Under the pieces are notes generated by a model. It worked only from the letters and a program-made list of their open reading frames with translations. It searched no databases and had not been told where the DNA came from. Both the position numbers and the translations under genes were made by a program. DNA of 12,147 bases from Rikenellaceae bacterium (lineage in GTDB: Bacteria; Bacteroidota; Bacteroidia; Bacteroidales; Rikenellaceae): contig JAJBVQ010000130.1 in the NCBI GenBank assembly GCA_020859745.1, forward strand, positions 1 through 12,147, read 5' to 3'. The number at the start of each line of letters is the position of its first letter. Position 1 is the first letter of the stretch. Positions 1-6,786 of this stretch are shown in pieces.

Positions 1-15
1 GCTCCGGCCCCACCC

Positions 16-47
16 GTTGCGCCAAAAGTGAGGCTGTGATAGATTTA
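16..47 (+). promoter_or_regulatory. weak candidate promoter upstream of the DUF4876 lipoprotein gene
   Basis: TAGATTTA at 40-47 differs from the Bacteroidetes -7 consensus TAnnTTTG only in its last base. GTTG at 16-19 sits 20 bases upstream, where TTTG is expected. It would start transcripts near base 54 and put the hairpin at 66-87 in the leader. Both boxes are imperfect and the gene could equally be read from further left, so this is a weak call. Confidence 0.2.
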
Positions 48-65
48 GGATGCGCCAGCATCCTC

Positions 66-87
66 GAAAGTTCTTTGCGGAACTTTC
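66..87 (+). other. hairpin upstream of the first gene
   Basis: GAAAGTTC at 66-73 and GAACTTTC at 80-87 form a perfect 8-bp stem around the loop TTTGCG. A second small inverted repeat, CTTTC/GAAAG at 87-98, overlaps its end. There is no long T-run afterwards, so it is either a weak terminator for a gene left of the window or a leader structure of the gene starting at 154. No reading frame through bases 1-153 gives a recognisable protein end. Confidence 0.4.
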
Positions 88-153
88 TTTCAAGAAAGCG
101 GCAGTGCGGTGCGGGTACAGACAAACAATCGATCAATTAAAAAATAAAGAACC

Positions 154-1428
154 ATGAAACAACTGAAACGATTCGCCCTGTTGAGCGCCGCCGCGCTCAC
201 GCTGGTTGCCTGTTCGGACAATACACCGAAACAGGTGTCCCTCAACGGAGAGACCATCACCCTGTCCGCCCCCTCCAACTTCGCCTCTATGGAGGTCAGG
301 AGCGGGAAATACACCTTCACCAACGTCACCACCGGCGTGGCGACCGAGATCGACCACCCGCTCACCACGGACGCCAAAGTGAACGAGGGGCTTTACAACG
401 TGAAATTCGAAGGGGAGGCCGACTGCGTCGTCGACCTGACCAAGGCCGGGGACGGCGAGGAAGCCCCGGAACCCGTGACCGTCCGGATGCAAGGCGTGCA
501 GAACAACGTGGTAGTCAAAGCCGACGGAAGTTTCAGGCTGACCCTCTCGCTGTCGGTGGTTCCCGAAGCCAGTGACGACTTCGTGATCTCCGAGATCTAC
601 TACGTCGGCTCCGCCTATGCACCCGACGCCAGCGGCAAGCAGAAACAGTACAACGGCGACGCCTATGTGAAGATCACCAACAATTCCGACCGGGTGCTCT
701 ACGCCGACGGGCTGGCGCTCTGCGAATCGGAGTTCCTGACCCCCACCAAGCGCACCGGGCTGAACCCCGATATCCGCAGCTCCGCGATCTCGGCGGACTG
801 CGTGATGGTGATCCCCGGCTCGGGACAGGACTATCCGGTGCAGCCCGGCGAGTCGATCGTCCTCTGCGACAACGCCCAGAACCACAAGGAGGCCGATCCC
901 GACTTCATGGACTTGAGCGGCGCCGATTTCGAGTGGTACACCAAATCGACCAACGCCAACTACCCGGACATCGACAATCCCGCCGTGCCGAACCTCGACA
1001 TCTACTATTGCTACACCGCCACGATCTTCGTGCTGCACAAGCAGGGCAACAAAGGGTACGCCATCGCCCGCATGCCGCAGGGGATGACCAAAGAGAAATG
1101 GCTGAACGAATACACCTATACTTACAACTACACCCTGGCCAACGGCAGCACCTCGCGGGACGTCACCAGCTATAAGATCCCGAACGAGTGGGTGGTGGAT
1201 GCCGTCGAGCTGCGCGGCTACAAAAACGAATTCGCCTGGTCGGTCTTCGACCCCTCGTTCGACATCAGCTACACCTACTGCGGCGACCTGAATGCCGGTA
1301 CGATCAAATACGGAACCGCCGTGCGCCGCAAAACGGCTTCGACCACCGCGGACGGACGGCAGGTGTTGCAGGATACCAACAACTCGGCCGAGGACTTCGA
1401 GCGTAACGTGACGCCCTCGATGAAGTAG
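154..1428 (+). CDS. DUF4876-type surface lipoprotein
   Basis: Predicted cell-surface lipoprotein of 424 residues, a normal length for the uncharacterised DUF4876 family of Bacteroidales. The lipoprotein signal is clear: charged MKQLKR start, hydrophobic stretch, then lipobox LVAC with Cys20, followed by Ser-Asp, which resembles the Bacteroidetes surface-export signal. Residues about 27-135 look like an Ig or transthyretin-like beta domain. Residues about 141-245 resemble a lamin-tail-type beta-sandwich: VISEIYY near 144, YVKITNNSD, then VIPGSG near 219 and GESIVLCDN near 233. The ATG is preceded by an A-rich leader typical of the phylum. The next gene, 98 bases downstream on the same strand, encodes an outer-membrane barrel, and family members are commonly found beside such barrels and TonB-dependent receptors. 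Ligand binding at the surface is inferred; the ligand is unknown. The family assignment was made by eye from sequence character. Confidence 0.75.
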   Translation: MKQLKRFALLSAAALTLVACSDNTPKQVSLNGETITLSAPSNFASMEVRSGKYTFTNVTTGVATEIDHPLTTDAKVNEGLYNVKFEGEADCVVDLTKAGDGEEAPEPVTVRMQGVQNNVVVKADGSFRLTLSLSVVPEASDDFVISEIYYVGSAYAPDASGKQKQYNGDAYVKITNNSDRVLYADGLALCESEFLTPTKRTGLNPDIRSSAISADCVMVIPGSGQDYPVQPGESIVLCDNAQNHKEADPDFMDLSGADFEWYTKSTNANYPDIDNPAVPNLDIYYCYTATIFVLHKQGNKGYAIARMPQGMTKEKWLNEYTYTYNYTLANGSTSRDVTSYKIPNEWVVDAVELRGYKNEFAWSVFDPSFDISYTYCGDLNAGTIKYGTAVRRKTASTTADGRQVLQDTNNSAEDFERNVTPSMK

Positions 1429-1461
1429 GCCGGTACGAATCAGTCCGCGCTGCCCGTTCCG

Positions 1462-1487
1462 CTTTGTGCCGGGTCTCCGGCGCAAAG
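1462..1487 (+). other. intercistronic hairpin
   Basis: CTTTGTGCCGG at 1462-1472 pairs with CCGGCGCAAAG at 1477-1487, an 11-bp stem with one G-U pair and the loop GTCT. It lies in the 98-base gap between the lipoprotein and barrel genes. No T-run follows, so termination is doubtful. An RNA-processing or stability role that adjusts the lipoprotein-to-barrel ratio is possible but not shown. Confidence 0.5.
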
Positions 1488-1526
1488 AGCCGAGTCAATG
1501 AAATAACGCAATCCAGAAACACCGTA

Positions 1527-3050
1527 GTGAAACGATTCCACATCCTGCTTGCCTTGGGCCTTTCGGCCTTCTCCGCTGCGGCCTCGCCGCCGGACAGCCT
1601 GCCGGTTTTCCGCCGGGCGATGCTCTACGCATCGCCCGCGGAGGCCTTGCCGGCCCCGGTGCTGCGGAACCCCGCCGCCATGTGGTACCGGCAGTCTTTC
1701 CCGCTCTCCGAACTTTCGGTCGGCTACGGGGACGCCCGTCGCGGTGAGGCAGCCCTGTCGCAGGATGGAAACGGATACGACGGGTTCGATTTCGCTGCCC
1801 GGTCGTTCGTGCCTACCGGCACGAAAGGCCGGGCCTTCGGCGAAGCGGGCTACACCAACGGCACCCGCCGCGACGTGCAGTGGAGCGAGACCGCCGATTT
1901 CGCGCTGCTTTATCCCTACCTGACCGCCGATTCGGTGGGCGGGAGCCTGGCCTCGGAGAGTTACCGTTTTTCGGGCGGTTACGCCTACACTTCGGGCGTA
2001 TGGACATGGGCGGCGCAGCTGTCCTACCGGGCGCTGCTCGAATACCGCGAGGTGGATCCCCGTCCCCGGAACGTGGTCTCCGACCTGCAAGGGTCGCTGG
2101 CGGCGGCCCGGAGCGTAGGGGCGCAGTACAGGCTGTCGCTGGCCCTCCGCGGGCGGAAGTACGGGCAGCGGGGCGACATCGCTTTCTACAACGATATGAA
2201 CCAGGCGACCGTCTACCACCTGACCGGGCTGGGGATGGATTACGTCCGCTTTGCGGGCATCCAGGCCGGCGCGTACTATTCGGGCTGGGGCGCCGGTGGG
2301 TCGCTGGACTTGTTTCCCGCGTCGCGCAAGGGGATTTCGGCCTCGGTGGGTTACGACTATTTCACCTTCCGCAAGGAGATGACGGGGATGAACAACCTGC
2401 CGCTGGCGTCGGTGGCCGACCATACGGCGAACGTCCTGCTTGCTTACAGCGGCGCGGGAACGTCGCTGGCCTGGGGCGTCACGGCCGAGGGAAGCTACCG
2501 GAACCGCAAGGGGACGGAGCATCTCTTCGGCGACCCGGCGGGCGGCATCTACCCGGAGATCGGCCGGAACGAGGGGTACACCGACCGGATCGTGAACGGG
2601 ACACTGTCGGGTTTCGCGGGAAGCCTGCCTTCGGCCCGGACGGTCTGGTGGGTGAAGCCTTCGGCGTCGTACCTCGATTTCGTGTCGGAATACGCGGCGG
2701 CCCTGCGCCGGATGTCATTCTCGCGCTGGCAGGCGGGTGTGGACGGCGCGGTGATGCACACCTGGGGCCGGTGGATGTTCAGGGTTGAGGCCGGGGCGGC
2801 CCGTTCGGGTAAGATCGGCGGCGAACTGGCGCTTCCCGGAGCCGATTTCAACACTTCGCGCATCCGGTCGCTGCAAGCGAATTACCGTTACCTGACGGAC
2901 GATTTCACGCGCGTGCGGCTGGGATTGCAGGTCGATCGCCGGATCGGGGGCGAGCGGATGCTTTTCGCCCGGGGCGGATGGACGCACGACTGGTTCGGCG
3001 TGAGCGGCACGGCCGACGGCTGGTCGGTCTGCGTGGGATTCGGGTTCTGA
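1527..3050 (+). CDS. DUF6850-type outer-membrane beta-barrel protein
   Basis: Predicted outer-membrane protein of 507 residues. The start chosen is GTG at 1527, because it gives a clean signal peptide (MKRFHILLALGLSAF, likely cleaved near SAAA at 17-20). A start further upstream would add about 21 residues of non-signal sequence, and no in-frame ATG lies nearby. The mature protein has many short stretches of alternating polar and aromatic residues (for example GYDYFTF and YRYLTDDFTRVRLGLQV). It ends in VGFGF with a terminal Phe, the usual outer-membrane barrel-assembly signal. It looks like the DUF6850 family, which often sits next to DUF4876 lipoproteins; that pairing is seen here. It is too short and lacks a plug domain, so it is not a TonB-dependent receptor. 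Its cargo or partner is unknown. It probably shares a transcript with the upstream gene, and a terminator follows 16 bases after the stop. Confidence 0.72.
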   Translation: MKRFHILLALGLSAFSAAASPPDSLPVFRRAMLYASPAEALPAPVLRNPAAMWYRQSFPLSELSVGYGDARRGEAALSQDGNGYDGFDFAARSFVPTGTKGRAFGEAGYTNGTRRDVQWSETADFALLYPYLTADSVGGSLASESYRFSGGYAYTSGVWTWAAQLSYRALLEYREVDPRPRNVVSDLQGSLAAARSVGAQYRLSLALRGRKYGQRGDIAFYNDMNQATVYHLTGLGMDYVRFAGIQAGAYYSGWGAGGSLDLFPASRKGISASVGYDYFTFRKEMTGMNNLPLASVADHTANVLLAYSGAGTSLAWGVTAEGSYRNRKGTEHLFGDPAGGIYPEIGRNEGYTDRIVNGTLSGFAGSLPSARTVWWVKPSASYLDFVSEYAAALRRMSFSRWQAGVDGAVMHTWGRWMFRVEAGAARSGKIGGELALPGADFNTSRIRSLQANYRYLTDDFTRVRLGLQVDRRIGGERMLFARGGWTHDWFGVSGTADGWSVCVGFGF

Positions 3051-3066
3051 CGAACGCATACCGATG

Positions 3067-3096
3067 AAAGGGCTTGCCGCATATGGCAAGCCCTTT
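3067..3096 (+). terminator. intrinsic terminator after the barrel gene
   Basis: AAAGGGCTTGCC at 3067-3078 and GGCAAGCCCTTT at 3085-3096 are perfect 12-base inverted arms around a 6-base loop (GCATAT). The stem begins 16 bases after the stop codon at 3050. A- and T-rich arm ends make it usable in both directions. It separates the DUF4876/DUF6850 unit from the cobalamin unit. Confidence 0.85.
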
Positions 3097-3146
3097 CGCT
3101 TTCCGGGCAGACACGCGAGATAAAACCGGGCCGGCCTGCGGCGGTT

Positions 3147-3179
3147 TTTGGAGATTGTGCCTGAAAAACACTACATTTG
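3147..3179 (+). promoter_or_regulatory. primary sigma-factor promoter of the cobalamin uptake unit
   Basis: A perfect Bacteroidetes -33 box, TTTG at 3147-3150, is separated by 21 bases from a perfect -7 box, TACATTTG at 3172-3179. Transcription would start around 3184-3188, immediately before the riboswitch aptamer, giving a leader of about 305 bases before the btuG start. Spacing and position both fit the housekeeping sigma factor of this phylum. Confidence 0.8.
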
Positions 3180-3186
3180 CCCCTGC

Positions 3187-3372
3187 GATGGTTCCGAATG
3201 GTCTGCTGGGGACGATCCTTCAGGCCCGGATTAAAAGGGAACGCCGTGCGAATCGGCGACAGTTCCCGCTGCTGTGAGTTCCTCTTGAGTTTTCCGGCCC
3301 TCTTTTGCCACTGGCCCCGTTCCGGGCCGGGAAGGCGGCCCGGAACGGAACGAGTCAGAAGACCTGCCTTCG
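3187..3372 (+). promoter_or_regulatory. cobalamin riboswitch (adenosylcobalamin/cobalamin aptamer)
   Basis: This leader RNA binds cobalamin and lowers expression of the uptake genes when the vitamin is plentiful. Class hallmarks appear in the correct order. GGGAA at 3237-3241 is followed by the small hairpin GCCG/CGGC enclosing TGCGAAT (3243-3257), then CCCGCTGCTGTGA at 3265-3277. The B12-box core GCCACTG is at 3307-3313. A perfect 12-bp hairpin (3317-3328 with 3337-3348) presents the conserved loop GGGAAGGC. The closing motif GTCAGAAGACCTGCC is at 3354-3368. The 5' and 3' ends are approximate because the outermost helices were not resolved. The gene directly downstream is a BtuG-like cobalamin-binding lipoprotein, which agrees with the assignment. 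Confidence 0.93.
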
Positions 3373-3459
3373 CCCTTTCACTCCGATCGGCGACCTACGG
3401 CGAATAGGCTCGAACATCACCGGAACCGCTCACTCCGTTCCCGTTATGTTTTTCTGTTT
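3369..3459 (+). promoter_or_regulatory. candidate expression platform of the cobalamin riboswitch
   Basis: Two elements follow the aptamer. TTCGCC at 3369-3374 can pair either with GGCGA at 3389-3393 or with GGCGAA at 3399-3404, so alternative structures are available. ACCGGAAC at 3419-3426 and GTTCCCGT at 3437-3444 form a stem with one C-C mismatch, followed by the T-rich stretch TTTTTCTGTTTC at 3449-3460. The second element resembles a conditional intrinsic terminator. Control at the start codon cannot be excluded, since 30 more bases of leader follow. Confidence 0.4.
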
Positions 3460-3491
3460 CCCCGTGCCGCACGTCGGGAATCGCGGCCACT

Positions 3492-4556
3492 ATGGAAAAA
3501 CGGATCATACGCTTAACCCTGCTGTTGTTCGCCTTGTGCGGCCTCGGCTCGTGCATGGACTACGGCCCGATGGACGAGGAGGATTTCGGCGGCTCGTCGC
3601 CGGCAGGCGACGGCCTGTTCGTCCTGTGCGAAGGCAACTTCATGTACGGCAACGCCAGCCTCTCCTACTATATCCCCAGCAAGAAAAAGGTGCTGAACGA
3701 GGTTTTCGCCCGCGCCAACGGCATCCCGCTGGGCGACGTCGCCCAGTCGATGGCCGTCTACCGGGGGCTGGGGTACCTCGTGGTCAATAACTCCGGGGTG
3801 ATCTTCGTCATCGATATCGATACGTTCAAAGTGATCGGCACCCTCACCGGGCTGGTCTCGCCGCGCTATGTCCATTTCGTGAGCGACACCAAAGCCTACG
3901 TCACCGACCTGTACGACTCCCGGATCACCGTTTTCGACCCGCAGACGCTCGCGATCACCGGCCATATCCCGCTGAACGGCCACAAGTCGGCCGAACAGAT
4001 GGTGCAGCTCGGCGACACGGTGTTCACCAACTGCTGGTCGTACGACAACAAGATACTGGTGATCGACGCGCTGCGCGACGAGCTGGTGGATTCGATCGCG
4101 GTGGGCGTCCAGCCGGCCTCGCTGGCGCTGGACAAGCACGGGAAGCTGTGGACGGTGACCGACGGGGGTTACGAGGGGAACCCGTTCGGGCACGAGGCTC
4201 CGGCGCTTTGGCGCATCGATGCGAAGACTTTGCAGGTCGAGCGGCGGTTCGGCCTGCCGATGGAGAACAGCCCGTCGGAACTGGTGCTCAACGGTGCGAG
4301 GGACACGCTTTATTATATCGACCGGGGTATCTGGCGGATGCCGGTCGGGGCGGACGCTCTGCCTGCCGCGCCGTTCATTCCGTACAGCGGGACGATCTAC
4401 TACGGGCTGGCGGTCGATCCGCGGTCGTCGGAGGTCTATGTGGCCGACGCGATTGACTATGTGCAGCCGGGGGTGGTCTATCGCTTCACGCCGCAGGCGG
4501 CCCCGGTGGATACCTTCCGGGTGGGGATCACGCCGGGGGCGTTTTGCTTTAAATAG
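3492..4556 (+). CDS. btuG: BtuG-like surface cobalamin-binding beta-propeller lipoprotein
   Basis: Surface lipoprotein of 354 residues predicted to bind cobalamin or other corrinoids tightly and pass them to the TonB-dependent receptor encoded two bases downstream. The signal is MEKRIIRLTLLLFALCG with lipobox LGSC (Cys21). The following MDYGPMDEEDF is acidic, as expected for export to the Bacteroidetes surface. From about residue 45 to the end the protein consists of repeated beta-propeller (YncE/DUF5074-like) units, for example GVIFVIDIDTFKVIGTL, SRITVFDPQTLAITGHI and NKILVIDALRDELVDSI. Length and fold match BtuG of Bacteroides thetaiotaomicron, a seven-bladed propeller with extremely high B12 affinity. 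The riboswitch in the leader and the adjacent BtuB-like receptor decide the assignment; by fold alone it could be another YncE-type propeller. The gene order, lipoprotein before receptor, fits co-transcription. Confidence 0.85.
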   Translation: MEKRIIRLTLLLFALCGLGSCMDYGPMDEEDFGGSSPAGDGLFVLCEGNFMYGNASLSYYIPSKKKVLNEVFARANGIPLGDVAQSMAVYRGLGYLVVNNSGVIFVIDIDTFKVIGTLTGLVSPRYVHFVSDTKAYVTDLYDSRITVFDPQTLAITGHIPLNGHKSAEQMVQLGDTVFTNCWSYDNKILVIDALRDELVDSIAVGVQPASLALDKHGKLWTVTDGGYEGNPFGHEAPALWRIDAKTLQVERRFGLPMENSPSELVLNGARDTLYYIDRGIWRMPVGADALPAAPFIPYSGTIYYGLAVDPRSSEVYVADAIDYVQPGVVYRFTPQAAPVDTFRVGITPGAFCFK

Positions 4557-4558
4557 GT

Positions 4559-6724
4559 ATGAGAGTATTTCATCTACATACATTCCGGCGATCAGTCCCC
4601 GCGCCAGCGGCGTCCTCGGGTCGCAGCGACCGCTTTAGCGGGCGCCGGGGAGCGCGCCCGAGGACGAATGGCGGAAGAATATTCGCTGTGCTTCTCCTCT
4701 TGTTTTCCGCCTCTGTCGCCACGGCCCAGCAGCGCACCTACCGGGCCGACCCGGTGACCGTGCGGGCCCGGCGCTCCCTGCGCGACATCGGGGCGCAGAA
4801 GACCTCGCTCGACACCGCGGCCCTGCGCGAGAACGTCACCAACTCGCTGGCCGACGTGCTGTCGCAGAACAGCTCCATCTTCATCAAATCCTACGGCCGC
4901 GGGACGCTGGCCACCGCTTCGTTCCGGGGCACCGCGCCGTCGCACACGCAGGTGACGTGGAACGGACTGAAACTCAACTCGCCGATGCTCGGTATGGTCG
5001 ATTTTTCGTTGATCCCTTCGTACCTGATCGACGACGCGGCCCTCTACCACGGCGCCAGCTCGGTGGGCGTGACGGGCGGCGGGCTGGGCTTGGCCGTGAC
5101 CTTGGGGACGAGGCCGGCGCAGGAGGAGGGCTTCGGCCTGAAATTCGTGCAGGGGATCAGCAGTTTCGGCACCTACGACGAGTTCCTGCGCTTCACGTGG
5201 GGCAACCGCAAGTGGCAAAGCTCCACGCGGTTCTACTACGTCACGTCGCAGAACGATTTCAAATACACCAACTACCGCAAAAAGGTCTACGAGAAGGACG
5301 AAAACGGGCTGGTCACGGGCTTTCACTACCCCGAAGAGCGCAACCGGAACGGCGATTACCGCGATTTGCATTTGGTGCAGGATTTGTTCTACAACGCCGG
5401 GAACGGCAACCGCTGGGGACTGTCGGTGTGGTACCTCAATTCGCGGCGCGGTATCCCGATGCTGAACGTGGACTACAAGACCGACAGCCGCAGCCGCAAC
5501 CGGCAGGACGAACAGACGCTCCGCGCCGTGGCGACGTGGGACCGGATCTCCGAGAGCCTGAAATTGGGGGCGAAGGCGGGCTACACTTATACCGACATGG
5601 GCTACCGCTACTGGGGCGATCCGGGCGGCGACGAGCCGCTGGTGGAGATGATCCGCTCGCGCAGCTTCGTGAACACGGTCTACGGCGAATTCGGGGCGGA
5701 TTACTACCTCGGAAAAAAGTGGCTCTTCACGGCCAAAGTGACGGCCGACCAGCATTTCGTCCAAAGCTCCGACCGCACGGTGACCAATTCGTCGGGCGGG
5801 CTGGCGAATGTGGGTTACGACGAGGCCCGTTTCGAACTGTCGGGTTTCGTGGGGGTGAAATACCGCCCGGCGGAGCGGCTGGGCGTGGGCATAGACCTGC
5901 GCGAGGAGCTGTGGGGCAGCCATGTCACGCCGCTGATCCCGGCGGCGTTCGCCGATTTCCTGATCTCCCGCAAAGGCAATGTGCTGCTGAAGGCGTCGGC
6001 GGCGCGCAACTACCGTTACCCGACCCTCAATGACCTCTATTTTATGCCGGGCGGCAACGACACGCTCCGGACGGAGCGGGGATGGACATACGATGCGGGC
6101 ATTGAGTTCACGCTGGGCGACCCGCGGTTGGAAAACCGCAGGGTGGGTTTCAGGGGGGAGGTGACGGCCTACAACTCGTGGATCGACGACTGGATCGCGT
6201 GGCTGCCGACCTTCAAGGGGTTCTGGTCGCCGGTCAACGTGCGGAAGGTACACGCATACGGGCTGGAGGTGAAGGGACGTTTCGCCGCGGATATGGGCCG
6301 GGGCTGGCGCGTGGCGCTGGACGGCAATTTCGCGATCACGCACTCGGTCAACCACGGCGACTCGCAGAGCTGGGCCGACGAATCAATCGGCAAACAGCTG
6401 GTCTATATCCCGGTCTACTCGGCGGCGGTCACGGGCACGCTCTCGTGGCGGTCGTGGACACTGCTCTACAAGTGGAATTATTATAGCGAGCGCTACACGA
6501 CGTCGAGCAACGAGACGGCCACGCGCCTCGGCGTGCTGGCCCCGTACCTGATGAACGACGTTTCGCTGGAAAAGCACTTTTCGTTCCCGTGGGCTTCGCT
6601 CTCGGTCAAAGCGGTGGTAAACAATCTCTTCGACGAGGAGTACGAGTCGGTGCTCTCGCGGCCGATGGCCGGACGCAATTACGGCCTCTTTATCGGCCTC
6701 TCCCCGCGCTGGGGCCGGAAATAA
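4559..6724 (+). CDS. btuB: BtuB-like TonB-dependent outer-membrane cobalamin receptor
   Basis: TonB-dependent receptor of 721 residues that would import B12 delivered by BtuG using energy from TonB-ExbBD. The only credible start is ATG 4559, two bases after the btuG stop, which suggests translational coupling. The signal peptide is unusual: an Arg/Ser-rich n-region of about 40 residues precedes the hydrophobic core IFAVLLLLFSASVA (41-54), with cleavage likely after ATA (54-56). DPVTVRARR near 64-72 is a possible TonB box. The plug domain covers about residues 78-190 (SLADVLSQNSSIFIKSYG, TASFRGTAPSHTQVTWNG, IDDAALYHGASS). A 22-strand-type barrel follows to the end, with a typical late NNLFDEEYESVLSRPMAG segment. 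The final GLFIGLSPRWGRK extends slightly past the last strand instead of ending in Phe. The substrate is assigned from the riboswitch and BtuG context. The palindromic element at 4611-4666 lies within the n-region codons. Confidence 0.88.
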   Translation: MRVFHLHTFRRSVPAPAASSGRSDRFSGRRGARPRTNGGRIFAVLLLLFSASVATAQQRTYRADPVTVRARRSLRDIGAQKTSLDTAALRENVTNSLADVLSQNSSIFIKSYGRGTLATASFRGTAPSHTQVTWNGLKLNSPMLGMVDFSLIPSYLIDDAALYHGASSVGVTGGGLGLAVTLGTRPAQEEGFGLKFVQGISSFGTYDEFLRFTWGNRKWQSSTRFYYVTSQNDFKYTNYRKKVYEKDENGLVTGFHYPEERNRNGDYRDLHLVQDLFYNAGNGNRWGLSVWYLNSRRGIPMLNVDYKTDSRSRNRQDEQTLRAVATWDRISESLKLGAKAGYTYTDMGYRYWGDPGGDEPLVEMIRSRSFVNTVYGEFGADYYLGKKWLFTAKVTADQHFVQSSDRTVTNSSGGLANVGYDEARFELSGFVGVKYRPAERLGVGIDLREELWGSHVTPLIPAAFADFLISRKGNVLLKASAARNYRYPTLNDLYFMPGGNDTLRTERGWTYDAGIEFTLGDPRLENRRVGFRGEVTAYNSWIDDWIAWLPTFKGFWSPVNVRKVHAYGLEVKGRFAADMGRGWRVALDGNFAITHSVNHGDSQSWADESIGKQLVYIPVYSAAVTGTLSWRSWTLLYKWNYYSERYTTSSNETATRLGVLAPYLMNDVSLEKHFSFPWASLSVKAVVNNLFDEEYESVLSRPMAGRNYGLFIGLSPRWGRK
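4611..4666 (+). repeat. REP-like stacked-hairpin palindromic element inside btuB
   Basis: Perfect 10-base arms CGTCCTCGGG (4611-4620) and CCCGAGGACG (4657-4666) enclose further palindromes: GGTCGC-A-GCGACC at 4619-4631, CCGCT/AGCGG at 4630-4641, and GGGCGC/GCGCCC at 4640-4659. The density of nested inverted repeats is unlike the surrounding coding DNA. It encodes residues about 18-36 of the receptor precursor, an Arg/Ser-rich stretch ahead of the signal-peptide core. It looks like an inserted repetitive extragenic palindrome tolerated in frame. Copy number elsewhere in the genome cannot be seen here. Confidence 0.6.
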
Positions 6725-6726
6725 AC

Positions 6727-6762
6727 GCAGACGGGAGCGGGCAAAACCCCGCTCCCGCCTGC
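6727..6762. terminator. bidirectional terminator between convergent genes
   Basis: CGGGAGCGGG at 6732-6741 and CCCGCTCCCG at 6748-6757 form a perfect 10-bp stem with loop CAAAAC. It is extended by GCAG (6727-6730) pairing with CTGC (6759-6762) across one mismatch. It begins 3 bases after the btuB stop and ends 24 bases before the end of the minus-strand lectin gene. Read from the minus strand it is followed by a T-rich GTTTATTT, so it should work best for that gene. Confidence 0.75.
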
Positions 6763-6786
6763 ACGGGCAGCGCATCGCCTTCCTGA

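Noticed and set aside
1..153. C-terminal end of a gene entering from the left
   Set aside because: All three plus-strand frames reach stops (near 31, 39 and 138) without recognisable protein sequence such as an outer-membrane C-terminus; too short to call.
133..1485. Long open frame on the minus strand opposite the DUF4876 gene
   Set aside because: Arg/Val/Gly/His-rich composition with no domain, signal or family resemblance; it arises from codon bias of the GC-rich gene on the other strand.
1498..1506. Tiny ATG-AAA-TAA open frame ahead of the barrel gene
   Set aside because: A two-codon frame in a 98-base gap is expected by chance and has no supporting signal.
4668..4700. ATG at 4668 as an alternative btuB start just ahead of the hydrophobic signal core
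   Set aside because: It is in a different reading frame from the receptor (109 bases after 4559), so it cannot start btuB.
4592..6355. 587-codon open frame on the minus strand opposite btuB
   Set aside because: Low-complexity Arg/Val/His-rich translation, antisense to a clear TonB-dependent receptor; a GC-rich shadow frame.
3492..6724. SusC/SusD-type polysaccharide uptake pair
   Set aside because: The lipoprotein is a beta-propeller, not the helical SusD fold, the receptor lacks the SusC-type N-terminal extension, and a cobalamin riboswitch precedes them.
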